Under the pieces are notes generated by a model. It saw nothing but the letters and a program-made list of their open reading frames with translations, was not told the origin of the DNA and did no database searches. From Streptomyces sp. NBC_01591 (GTDB lineage: Bacteria > Actinomycetota > Actinomycetes > Streptomycetales > Streptomycetaceae), in assembly GCF_035918155.1 (NCBI RefSeq), contig NZ_CP109327.1, positions 4,030,001 to 4,094,000 on the forward strand: DNA of 64,000 nucleotides. Reading direction: 5' to 3'. How positions within the stretch are numbered: the stretch's first letter is position 1; each line of letters opens with the position of its first letter. Position numbers and translations under genes: made by a program. Of the stretch, positions 25,918-33,806 are shown in pieces.

Positions 25918-27062
25918 AACGCACCCCCGATCAGCGACCGCAACCGCTCCCAGCCCTGCTCCCGCACGAATCCATCGGCACCCCAGCGCAGCGCGGGCAC
26001 GGTCACCACCAGCCCTGCCGCGTCCCGCTCCAGAACCTGCACCTCGGCGATCCGCCGCTGCCCGGCCCGGTCCCGCACGAGATGAATCACCACCGACAGC
26101 GCGGCCGCCAACTGGCTGTGGAGCGCCGTCCGGTCCAGCCCCGCCGCCGTCCCCAGGGCTTCGAGACGGGCCGGTACGTGCTCGGCCGCATTGGCGTGAA
26201 CCGTCCCGCAACCGCCTTCGTGGCCCGTGTTCAGCGCGGCCAGGAGTTCGGTGACCTCGGCGCCCCGGACCTCCCCGACCACCAGCCGGTCGGGCCGCAT
26301 CCGCAACGCCTGCCGCACCAGGTCCCTGAGGGTCACCCGGCCCGCCCCCTCCTGGTTGGCGGGGCGCGACTCCAGGCGCACCACATGCGGATGGCCCGGC
26401 CGCAACTCCGCCGAGTCCTCGGCGAGCACGATTCGCTCCCGCGCCCCGACCGCACCCAGCAGGCTCGACAGAAGAGTCGTCTTCCCGGCACCCGTCCCTC
26501 CACTGATCAGATACGAGACCCGGGCCTCCACCAAGGCCCGCAACACCCGGTCACCGCCCGGCGGCACCGTCCCCGCCGCAACCAGCTCCGTCAGCGAGAA
26601 GGCCCTGGGCCGCACCACCCGCAGCGACAGGCACGTCGAGCCGACGGACACCGGCGGCAGCACGGCATGCATACGGGTGCCGTCCGGCAGCCTCGCGTCC
26701 ACCCAGGGGCGGGCGTCGTCCAGCCGCCGCCCCGCCACGGCGGCCAGCCGCTGTGCCAGCCTGCGTACCGCGGCGGCGTCCGTGAAGGTCACCCCGGTGA
26801 GTTCGAGACCTCCGCCCCGGTCCACCCACACCCGGTCCGGCGCGGAGACCAGCACATCTGTCACCACCGGATCGGCGAGCAGCGGCTCCAGCACCCCGGT
26901 CCCGACCAGCTCGCCACGCAACTCATCGGCTGCACCGAGCACTTCGGCGTCCCCGAGCAGCCGCCCCTGGGCCCGCAGCGCGGCCGCGACCCCGGCCGGC
27001 GTCGGCGCCGCACCGCTCTGCGCGAGCCGCTGCCGTACGGCGTCGAGCAGCATCTCCGTCAT
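25914..27062 (-). CDS. Tad secretion ATPase TadA/CpaF
   Basis: This encodes 382 residues. The secretion ATPase fold has Walker A ISGGTGAGKTT (188-195 core), an Asp box AEDSAEL, a Walker B region RPDRLVVGEVRG, and a His box CGTVHANAAEH. It powers export or assembly of Flp-type pili at the cytoplasmic face of the membrane. The start overlaps the stop of the upstream ssd gene by 4 nt. Length is about that of actinobacterial members, which lack the long N-terminal extension of CpaF. Confidence 0.93.
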   Translation of the reverse strand: MTEMLLDAVRQRLAQSGAAPTPAGVAAALRAQGRLLGDAEVLGAADELRGELVGTGVLEPLLADPVVTDVLVSAPDRVWVDRGGGLELTGVTFTDAAAVRRLAQRLAAVAGRRLDDARPWVDARLPDGTRMHAVLPPVSVGSTCLSLRVVRPRAFSLTELVAAGTVPPGGDRVLRALVEARVSYLISGGTGAGKTTLLSSLLGAVGARERIVLAEDSAELRPGHPHVVRLESRPANQEGAGRVTLRDLVRQALRMRPDRLVVGEVRGAEVTELLAALNTGHEGGCGTVHANAAEHVPARLEALGTAAGLDRTALHSQLAAALSVVIHLVRDRAGQRRIAEVQVLERDAAGLVVTVPALRWGADGFVREQGWERLRSLIGGAL

Positions 27063-28186
27063 GACGCACCTCCATCGGCGCGTCCCCCAGCGCCCTCCGG
27101 TGCGAGCGCCCGATCCCAGAAGGCCGCGCAGAACCTGGCCAGCGGACCGCGCGCACTACCGCCCGGCGGCGCACCGCCGTCCTGAGCAGCCAGCAGCCCG
27201 GCGTCGAGCGGGAGTTCACCGGCGAGCGGCAGCCCCAGCGCCCGCGCCACCCATCGTTCGTCGAGGCCCGCCGCGTACGGCCCGCGGGACACCACCCGCA
27301 GGTCGTCCAGGACCATCCCCGCCATGGACGCCACACGCTTCGCCGCCGCGACCGCGCGAAGCTCCCCCGGGACCACCAACAGCCCGAGGTCCAGCTGCGC
27401 GAGCGCCTCGGCCACCGATTCGTCGACCCGGCGCGGCAGATCTACGACCACCACCCCGCCGAGCCTGCGTGCGGCGGCCAGCACTGCCCGCATGGCCTGC
27501 GGCGGGATGGCCACCCAGTCGTCGCGGCCCCAGCTGAGCACCCGCAACCCATGCAGCGCCGGCAGTGACTCCTCCAGCGCACCCCCGCCGACCCGCCCCT
27601 TGGAATGGGCGAAATCCGGCCATCGCATCCCCTCGGCCCGTTCGCCACCGAGCAGCACATCGATGCCACCGCCGAGCGGGTCGCCGTCGATCAGCATGGT
27701 CCGCCGCCCGGCCCTGGCCGCGGTCACCGCGAGGGCGCAGGCCAGTGTGGACGCACCCGAGCCGCCCCGGCCGCCGATCACCCCCACGGTGAGCGCCGGC
27801 CGGCCCACTCCCTCCGCCGCATTGGCGATCTGGTCGACGAGCCAGCCCTCCGAATCGGGCAGCCTCAGCACATATTCGGCCCCGATCTCCACGGCTCGAC
27901 GCCAGACATCCGGGGCGTCCTGTTCCCTGCCGACGAGCATCACGCCCCGCCTGCGCACCGCACCTCGGCATCGCTGGGCGGCATCGTCGCCCACGAGAAC
28001 CATCGGAGCCCGCTCCCAGCTGCCTCTGTTTTCGGGCAGCGAGTGATGAACTTCCGGTTCCGCGCCGGCGGCCGCACACAGCCGCAGCAGATCGTCGAGC
28101 AGTTCCACATCCTCGGTCACGATCAGCGGTCCGCCCCGCCGCGCTCCGGCGGCTAGCAGAGGATCCCGTGCGATGGACTCGGCCAC
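27059..28186 (-). CDS. Septum-site-determining/CpaE-like MinD-family protein (Ssd)
   Basis: This encodes 375 residues. A receiver-like N-terminal domain (about 1-130) precedes a MinD/ParA ATPase domain with a deviant Walker A, VIGGRGGSGASTLACAL. The usual second Lys of GKGGxGKT is replaced by Ser-Ala, as in mycobacterial Ssd (Rv3660c). These proteins localise Tad pilus assembly or affect septum placement; overproduction in mycobacteria inhibits division. It is the first gene of the coupled Tad operon, starting at GTG 28184-28186 with a GGCGGAG site. Confidence 0.88.
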   Translation of the reverse strand: MAESIARDPLLAAGARRGGPLIVTEDVELLDDLLRLCAAAGAEPEVHHSLPENRGSWERAPMVLVGDDAAQRCRGAVRRRGVMLVGREQDAPDVWRRAVEIGAEYVLRLPDSEGWLVDQIANAAEGVGRPALTVGVIGGRGGSGASTLACALAVTAARAGRRTMLIDGDPLGGGIDVLLGGERAEGMRWPDFAHSKGRVGGGALEESLPALHGLRVLSWGRDDWVAIPPQAMRAVLAAARRLGGVVVVDLPRRVDESVAEALAQLDLGLLVVPGELRAVAAAKRVASMAGMVLDDLRVVSRGPYAAGLDERWVARALGLPLAGELPLDAGLLAAQDGGAPPGGSARGPLARFCAAFWDRALAPEGAGGRADGGAS

Positions 28187-28662
28187 GATCTCCGCCCCCT
28201 TCTCACTGCACCTTCATCGCGGTTCGCGGTGATCTCGGAGCGTTCCGGGATCGGCGATTCCACAACCCGCGGACTTCGCGGCTGGAATCACCGTGCAGCG
28301 CTTCGGAAAATCGTGTGGATCTTGCTCGAAAACTGTGGACAACTCCACCGTTGTGAATATCCCTGTCGCTCATACCGGCGACTTCCGGAGCGCAGCACTT
28401 CCACTACGCACCGTGACGAGTCATGGTGGTGGAGACGGAACGAGAAGCGGGCCGTCGTGGCCGAAACGGAGGCGGAATGCCTGATTCCGAACGACAGAAA
28501 TGCGTCCGGACATGCGACGACCCCCGCCGGGGGGGAGAGCGGGGGTCGTCCCCACGGCCGACTCGGGGGGGGAGGAGCCGGACCGGGTTAGCACGGTCGC
28601 GAACGATCCGTGACTTCCATGGTGTACCCGAGAGCCTTCTCAGGCAAACCCACGCGCCAGAG
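28187..28662. other. Intergenic region between ssd and the HAD gene, with the 6C RNA
   Basis: The first 300 nt (28187-28490) hold the ssd promoter region on the minus strand and no gene that I can support. The right part encodes the 6C RNA and, up to 28690, the promoter of the HAD gene. Confidence 0.5.
28495..28590 (-). ncRNA. 6C small RNA
   Basis: Read on the minus strand there are two hairpins whose loops are C runs. Hairpin 1 (28558-28564 with 28575-28581) has a loop with eight C; hairpin 2 (28516-28527 with 28539-28550) has a loop with seven C. That is the defining layout of the actinobacterial 6C RNA (Rfam 6C; B11 in M. tuberculosis), which pairs with G-rich mRNA ends. Its place between ssd and the HAD gene also matches B11 between Rv3660c and Rv3661, as I recall it. 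Ends are estimated; the two hairpins are certain. Confidence 0.88.
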
Positions 28663-28690
28663 TTTACGCCGAATGATGTCCCCCTATGCT
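28663..28690 (+). promoter_or_regulatory. Promoter of the HAD gene
   Basis: TTTACG (28663-28668) and TATGCT (28685-28690) are spaced by 16 nt. The transcript would start 7-8 nt downstream, at the GTG start codon, so the mRNA is probably leaderless. Confidence 0.5.
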
Positions 28691-28697
28691 CTGCCTT

Positions 28698-29525
28698 GTG
28701 GAAAACCGCTTCTTGCCGCGCACAGCCGCCTTCTTTGACCTGGACAAGACGGTCATTGCGAAGTCTTCGACGCTGACCTTCAGCAAGTCCTTCTACCAAG
28801 GCGGACTGATCAACCGCCGCGCTGTACTGCGCACTGCGTACGCACAGTTCGTGTTCCTTGCCGGGGGTGCAGATCACGACCAGATGGAGCGGATGCGGGA
28901 ATATCTCTCCGCACTCTGCAAGGGCTGGAACGTCCAGCAAGTGAAGGAAATCGTCGCCGAGACCCTGCACGATCTGATCGACCCCATCATCTACGACGAG
29001 GCGGCGACGCTCATCGAGGAGCATCACACCGCCGGACGCGATGTGGTGATCGTTTCGACCTCGGGCGCCGAGGTCGTCGAACCGATCGGCGAGCTGCTCG
29101 GCGCCGACCGGGTCGTCGCCACCCGAATGGTCGTCGGCGACGACGGCTGCTTCACCGGCGAAGTCGAGTACTACGCATACGGGCCGACCAAGGCCGAGGC
29201 GATCAGGGCCCTCGCGGTGTCGGAGGGGTACGACCTCTCACGCTGCTACGCCTACAGCGACTCCGCCACGGATGTACCGATGCTGGAGTCGGTCGGCCAT
29301 CCGCACGCGGTCAATCCCGATCGCGCGCTGCGGCGCGAAGCGACCCTCCGCGAGTGGCCGATTCTCGTCTTCGACAGGCCGGTCCGGCTCAAGCAGCGAC
29401 TGCCCACGTTCTCGCTGCCACCACGGCCGGCATTGGTCGCGGCGGCAGCGGTGGGCGCAGCCGCCGTCACAGCAGGACTGGTCTGGTACACCTCCCGCCG
29501 CCGCGCCGCCACGGCCTCCGCCTGA
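28698..29525 (+). CDS. HAD-superfamily IB hydrolase (SerB-like phosphatase)
   Basis: This encodes 275 residues from GTG 28698 (MENRFLPRTAAFF). The motif FFDLDKTV has the nucleophile Asp14 and Asp16, VIVSTSG gives motif II, and YAYSDSATDVPMLE gives the Mg-binding motif IV. These features define subclass IB phosphatases (phosphoserine phosphatase-like). The C-terminus has a membrane helix (PALVAAAAVGAAAVTAGLVWY) and a basic tail, so the enzyme is likely membrane-anchored. Conserved next to the Tad locus across actinobacteria (Rv3661-like). No Shine-Dalgarno; ATG 28686 would add four residues. Confidence 0.9.
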   Translation: MENRFLPRTAAFFDLDKTVIAKSSTLTFSKSFYQGGLINRRAVLRTAYAQFVFLAGGADHDQMERMREYLSALCKGWNVQQVKEIVAETLHDLIDPIIYDEAATLIEEHHTAGRDVVIVSTSGAEVVEPIGELLGADRVVATRMVVGDDGCFTGEVEYYAYGPTKAEAIRALAVSEGYDLSRCYAYSDSATDVPMLESVGHPHAVNPDRALRREATLREWPILVFDRPVRLKQRLPTFSLPPRPALVAAAAVGAAAVTAGLVWYTSRRRAATASA

Positions 29526-30031
29526 CGCACCACCTGGGCGGCAGCCCGGCACGCGCCGGGCCGGTTGGCACGAATTATCCAACTCGCCCGTAATTGAACC
29601 TAAAAGTAAAGAAGTGGGGCCAGCACTACCGCTCACCCCGGCTCTGGAGTACAAATGACTCAACGGCCCGCGAGACCAAGGACATCCGAGAGGATTACCT
29701 GTAACGCAGATATGGCCCCACGGACCGAGCATGAAAACCGAGCACCCACGCGACGTCGACCCGTCGATTACGGGCCAGCCGCACCAGGGAACGGGCAAAG
29801 CACCCCGACCTGATGGGCATATATCGAGGACGCATGGTAACTGGGTAGACATGCCAGCGGCGGTACCGAGGACGGTACCGCCGCAACCCTTTTGTCGGGC
29901 ATTGAAGTCGACGCCGTGAAGACAATTCGGTGAAGTTACCGCGATGAAGTTACTCCGGTGGATTTATCGCGCCGCACCCCGCGGACTCACCACCCCGGGC
30001 CGGGGTCCAGCCGTTCCAAGCCGTTCGCCTG
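29526..30031. other. Long gene-free gap with a hairpin
   Basis: This 506-nt stretch holds no convincing gene. It contains a strong hairpin (29857-29884) and a repeated nonamer TGAAGTTAC (29931-29939 and 29945-29953). A stretch around 29570-29720 is less GC-rich than its surroundings. A small RNA ending at the hairpin cannot be excluded. Confidence 0.5.
29857..29884 (+). terminator. Hairpin with short T-rich tail
   Basis: A 12-bp perfect stem (29857-29868 with 29873-29884) has a 4-nt loop, followed by AACCCTTTTG. It could end a transcript of the HAD gene with a long 3' part, or an unannotated small RNA. Confidence 0.6.
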
Positions 30032-30856
30032 TTACGCGGCTCCGCGCTGCAGGGCCTCGCACACCGCCGTCGACTCCCTGACACCCAGTTCCACGGAGCG
30101 TCCGCAGTACGCGATCCAAGCCGCCATCCCCTCCGGCGTTCCCGACAGATAGCCCTCGAACGCCGCGATGTACGCCGCCCGCCCCTGCTCGGCATGGCCG
30201 ACCTCGGCGGGGCAGATCGACTTGGGGTCGAGCCCGCTCCCGATCAGCACGATCCGCTCGGCGGTCCGCGCGACAAGGCCGTTGTACGAGCCGAAGGGGC
30301 GCAGGGCCAGCATTTCACCGTGCACGACGGCCGCTGTCACCAGCGCAGGCGCCGAAGTACCCGAAAGGATCAGCCCGGAGAGCCCCTCCAACCGCCCGGC
30401 CACCTCGTCGGCGTCCGGCAGCGGCGCCTCGACCAGCGGCTCGTCCACAGGCTCGCCCGCCAGCCTCGGCCGGCCGACAGCATCGTCGGGTGCCGCCCCG
30501 CCGGCCGCGACCAGATGCAGCCGTGCCAGCACCCGCAGCGGCGACTGCCGCCAGATGGAGAGCAGTTGGCCCGCTTCGGCGGTCAGCCTCAGGGCCGCTC
30601 CGATCACATGCGCCTCACCGTCACCACTGAAGTCGGTGCGTCGGCGCACCTCCTCCAGGTTCCAGTCGGCGCCCGACAGCGCCGCCGAACCGCGGGCACC
30701 GCGCAGCGCCGCTTCCGCGGTGACCTCGTTGCTGCGGCGCCGCATGACGCGGTGACCGTAGACCCGGTCGACGGCCTTGCGTACGGAGTCCACCGCGTCG
30801 GCGACCCCCGGCAGGGAACCCAGGGCGGCGAGCGGATCAGAGGCAGTCGTACTCAT
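30032..30856 (-). CDS. Fic/DOC-like protein with degenerate active site
   Basis: This encodes 274 residues from ATG 30854-30856. It is all-helical, and a central stretch HGEMLALRPFGSYNGLVAR lines up with the Fic motif H-x-F-x-(D/E)-G-N-G-R-x-x-R. The Fic histidine is replaced by Arg, while Pro-Phe, Asn-Gly and the last Arg are kept. Canonical Fic enzymes AMPylate proteins; the loss of the catalytic His makes AMPylation unlikely. Often annotated just as an oxidoreductase or hypothetical in Streptomyces. TAGCCT (30865-30870) lies 8 nt upstream of the start, and no Shine-Dalgarno is visible. Conserved beside the HAD gene (Rv3662c-like in mycobacteria), so the role may be linked to the Tad/HAD genes. 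Confidence 0.75.
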   Translation of the reverse strand: MSTTASDPLAALGSLPGVADAVDSVRKAVDRVYGHRVMRRRSNEVTAEAALRGARGSAALSGADWNLEEVRRRTDFSGDGEAHVIGAALRLTAEAGQLLSIWRQSPLRVLARLHLVAAGGAAPDDAVGRPRLAGEPVDEPLVEAPLPDADEVAGRLEGLSGLILSGTSAPALVTAAVVHGEMLALRPFGSYNGLVARTAERIVLIGSGLDPKSICPAEVGHAEQGRAAYIAAFEGYLSGTPEGMAAWIAYCGRSVELGVRESTAVCEALQRGAA

Positions 30857-30958
30857 AGGTAGCGAGGCTACGCGCCCCCTACACCGATACCACCCGGGAG
30901 TGGGCTTCTTCACGAAGCGCGACAACCGACCGCGATCACGCCGCTACCCTAGGTGAAC

Positions 30959-31954
30959 ATGAAGATCGCTTTCGTAGGGAAGGGCGGCAGCGGCAAGACG
31001 ACGCTGTCCTCGCTCTTCATCCGCCACCTCGCCGCCAATGAAGCCCATGTCGTCGCGGTGGACGCCGACATCAACCAGCACCTCGGGGCCGCGCTCGGCC
31101 TCGATGACCAGGAGGCCGCCGCGCTGCCCGCCATGGGGGCGCACCTGCCTCTGATCAAGGAGTATCTGCGCGGCAGCAATCCCCGTATCGCCTCCAGCGA
31201 GACGATGATCAAGACGACTCCGCCCGGCGAGGGTTCACGGCTCCTGCGGGTCCGCGAGGACAACCCGATCTATGACGCGTGCGCCCGTGCGGTCCGCCTC
31301 GACGACGGGGAGATCCGGCTGATGGCCACCGGGCCGTTCACCGAGTCCGATCTGGGCGTGGCCTGCTACCACTCCAAGGTCGGTGCGGTCGAGCTCTGCC
31401 TCAACCATCTCGTGGACGGCCCCGACGACTATGTCGTCGTTGACATGACAGCGGGTTCGGACTCCTTCGCCTCGGGGATGTTCACCCGTTTCGACATGAC
31501 GTTCCTGGTCGCGGAACCGACCCGTAAGGGCGTCTCGGTCTACCGCCAGTACAAGGAGTACGCGCGGGACTTCGGGGTCGCGCTGAAGGTCATCGGCAAC
31601 AAGGTGCAGGGCGAGGACGATCTGGAGTTTCTGCACGCCGAGGTGGGCGACGACCTGCTGGTCAGCGTCGGGCACTCCGACTGGGTACGGTCGATGGAGA
31701 AAGGCCGCCCCGCTCGCTTCGAACTGCTGGAGGCGGACAACCGGATGGCCCTGCAGGCGCTGCAGAATGCCGCGGAGGACTCGTACGAGCAGCGGGACTG
31801 GGGGCGCTACACGCGGCAGATGGTCCACTTCCATCTGAAGAACGCAGAGAGCTGGGGCAACGAGAAGACGGGCGCCGATCTGGCTGCCCAGGTCGACCCC
31901 GCCTTCGTTCTCGACGAGCGGTACGCGCAGGACGGCGCCACTCAGCCCGCCTGA
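30959..31954 (+). CDS. CooC-like nucleotide-binding P-loop ATPase
   Basis: This encodes 331 residues from ATG 30959; GTG 30953 would add two residues. The deviant Walker A is FVGKGGSGKTT (residues 5-15), followed by VVAVDADINQHLGAAL and VVDMTAGSDSFASGMF. It belongs to the MinD/CooC/NifH group; CooC matures a nickel enzyme, but no nickel enzyme is seen here. A maturation, sorting or partition role is possible. It is divergent from the Fic-like gene with about 100 nt between starts. TACCCT (30945-30950) lies 8 nt before the ATG, and there is no clear Shine-Dalgarno. Confidence 0.82.
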   Translation: MKIAFVGKGGSGKTTLSSLFIRHLAANEAHVVAVDADINQHLGAALGLDDQEAAALPAMGAHLPLIKEYLRGSNPRIASSETMIKTTPPGEGSRLLRVREDNPIYDACARAVRLDDGEIRLMATGPFTESDLGVACYHSKVGAVELCLNHLVDGPDDYVVVDMTAGSDSFASGMFTRFDMTFLVAEPTRKGVSVYRQYKEYARDFGVALKVIGNKVQGEDDLEFLHAEVGDDLLVSVGHSDWVRSMEKGRPARFELLEADNRMALQALQNAAEDSYEQRDWGRYTRQMVHFHLKNAESWGNEKTGADLAAQVDPAFVLDERYAQDGATQPA

Positions 31955-32013
31955 GCCCTTGGCACCTCCGCCGGACGGGTTCGATCCGCCAGGCGCGGGC
32001 CGTCACATTTTCG

Positions 32014-32052
32014 AGCGCCGGACGGGATCGGTTCTCCGACCCGTCCGGCGCT
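32014..32052. terminator. Terminator hairpin between convergent genes
   Basis: A 13-bp perfect stem (32014-32026 with 32040-32052) and 13-nt loop lie between the CooC-like gene (+) and the deacetylase-like gene (-), and could serve both. Confidence 0.65.
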
Positions 32053-32121
32053 TGACACACGGCCCTGCTGCCCGGCCGGTCCGGCGCATGACGCACCGGC
32101 CACAGCCGAAGGCCGCGCAGC

Positions 32122-33522
32122 TCAGCGGCCGACCTTGTCCGCGCCGGACCCCGCGTGAACCCTGTCGGCTCCCCCGGCTCCCGCTGCCCGGCCGGCTCCG
32201 GGAGTCCCCGCTCCGTCGAGGAACGCGGTCCATCCCTTCTCAGGCGCCTGGCCGACATCGAGCGTGCCGAGTTTCGCCAGCGTCGCCGGGTCCTGCGCGT
32301 CCAGCCAGTCGGCCAGCTGCCGGAAGGACACGCAGCGGACACCCTCCTTGGTGCAGACCGTCGCGATGGTCTCCTCGACGGCGCGCATGTAGGTGCCGCC
32401 GTTCCAGGACTCGAAGTGGTTGCCGATGATCAGCGGGGCGCGGTTTCCGTCGTACGAGCGGTCGAAGGCCTGGAGCAGGCCGTCGCGCATCTGGTTGCCC
32501 CAGTACTCGTGCATGTCCGGGTCGCCCTGCGTCGTACCGGACTGGTTGAACATGAAGTTGTAGTCCATCGAAAGGGTCTCGAACTCGCGGCCCGGCACCG
32601 GGACGAGCTGCAGCGAGAGGTCCCAGAGGCCATCCTTCTTCTTCGGCCAGACCTGGTTGTTGACCCCGCTGGAGTCGTAGCGGAAGCCCATCGTCCGCGC
32701 TGCGGCCACCATGTTCTTCTGCCCCTCCAGACAAGGGGTGCGGCCGCCGACGAGCTCCCTGTCGTAGTCGAAGGGAAGCGGCTTCTCCCCATCGAGGCCG
32801 GGGTCGTTGGTCTTCCAGTTCTTCACGAAGGACTTGGCCTGGCCGATCTCGCTCCTCCACTGGTCGACGGACCAGGTTCCGACGCCGCCCTCGGGACCGC
32901 AGAAGTGGCCGTTGAAGTGGGTACCGATCTCGTCGCCGTCCTCCCAGGCCCCGCGCACCTGGGTGATGGTGTTCCGGATTCCCTCGGTGTCGTTGAAGCC
33001 GATGTCGGAGCTGCCGGCGTTGTGCTTCGGCGGGTCGTAGAGCTCCCGCTTGCTCTCCGGCAGCATGTACACACCGCTGAGGAAGTACGTCATGTTCGCG
33101 TGGTACTTCTTGCCGACCTCACGGAAGTGCGAGAAGAGCTTCTGGCTGTCCTCACCCGCACCGTCCCACGAGAACACCACGAACTGCGGGGGCTTCTGAC
33201 CGGGCGCCAGGCGCTTGGCCACAGGCTGCTTCGGCTGGCTGCCGGTGAATGCGGTGGAACCGTCACCGATGAGCCGGAAAACACTCTTGGGCGCGGCCAC
33301 GGCTTCAGGGGCCTTCTTCTTCGCCCCGGCAGCCTTCTTCGCTCCGGCAGCCTTCTTCGCCGCCTCCGGTCCGGCGGCCCCGCGGCCGGCATCGGAACCG
33401 GAGGAGCACCCGGCTGCTCCCGCGGTCAGCGCGACGGCCACGACACCCAGGGCGACCCGCCCGCCGGCAGCCCTCTTCGCGGTGTTTCTCTTCGTCACGA
33501 CTCTCTTCGCGGCAGCCATCAT
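32122..33522 (-). CDS. Secreted polysaccharide-deacetylase-like lipoprotein
   Basis: This encodes 466 residues. A long basic N-terminus leads to a signal peptide with lipobox TAGAAGC. A Lys/Ala/Gly linker (KKAAGAKKAAGAKKKAPE) follows, then the catalytic fold. FVVFSWDGAGED holds the first Asp and EIGTHFNGHFC the His-x3-His pair of NodB-type deacetylases. Such enzymes remove acetyl groups from cell-wall or capsular sugars with a bound metal. The sequence is atypical in several boxes (WDG instead of DDG), so the precise substrate is uncertain. The C-terminal 30 residues are Gly/Ala-rich and probably disordered. The start may be either of two adjacent ATGs. Confidence 0.82.
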   Translation of the reverse strand: MMAAAKRVVTKRNTAKRAAGGRVALGVVAVALTAGAAGCSSGSDAGRGAAGPEAAKKAAGAKKAAGAKKKAPEAVAAPKSVFRLIGDGSTAFTGSQPKQPVAKRLAPGQKPPQFVVFSWDGAGEDSQKLFSHFREVGKKYHANMTYFLSGVYMLPESKRELYDPPKHNAGSSDIGFNDTEGIRNTITQVRGAWEDGDEIGTHFNGHFCGPEGGVGTWSVDQWRSEIGQAKSFVKNWKTNDPGLDGEKPLPFDYDRELVGGRTPCLEGQKNMVAAARTMGFRYDSSGVNNQVWPKKKDGLWDLSLQLVPVPGREFETLSMDYNFMFNQSGTTQGDPDMHEYWGNQMRDGLLQAFDRSYDGNRAPLIIGNHFESWNGGTYMRAVEETIATVCTKEGVRCVSFRQLADWLDAQDPATLAKLGTLDVGQAPEKGWTAFLDGAGTPGAGRAAGAGGADRVHAGSGADKVGR

Positions 33523-33599
33523 CCACCCACCGTCTTCCTTGCAGGTAATTCGCGTCGAAGTGCCGACACGGCGCGGTCAAGTTCGCACACGGCTCCGTC

Positions 33600-33735
33600 G
33601 GGCCAGCACGACAGGCCGAATGAAAAGATGCTTATTCACTTGAATGGATGACTAAATAGTCCATTTGATCCCAACCATGGACACAGATCTTTACTCTCCA
33701 TTACGATCTGTTTACTGAGAGTTGAGAAATCCCGC
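33600..33735. promoter_or_regulatory. AT-rich divergent promoter region
   Basis: About 130 nt between the deacetylase-like gene and the transporter gene are strikingly AT-rich for this genome. They hold AGATCTTTACTCT and CGATCTGTTTACTGA as imperfect repeats (33690-33720) and a small palindrome GGATGACTAAATAGTCCA (33645-33662). This is a likely operator and promoter area. Confidence 0.5.
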
Positions 33736-33806
33736 CGCTGCACGCCGTGACCCACGGCCGCGTCCCTCGCATTCCGCGACCGCGCTGCCCCGGAGGAGAC
33801 GGGAAC

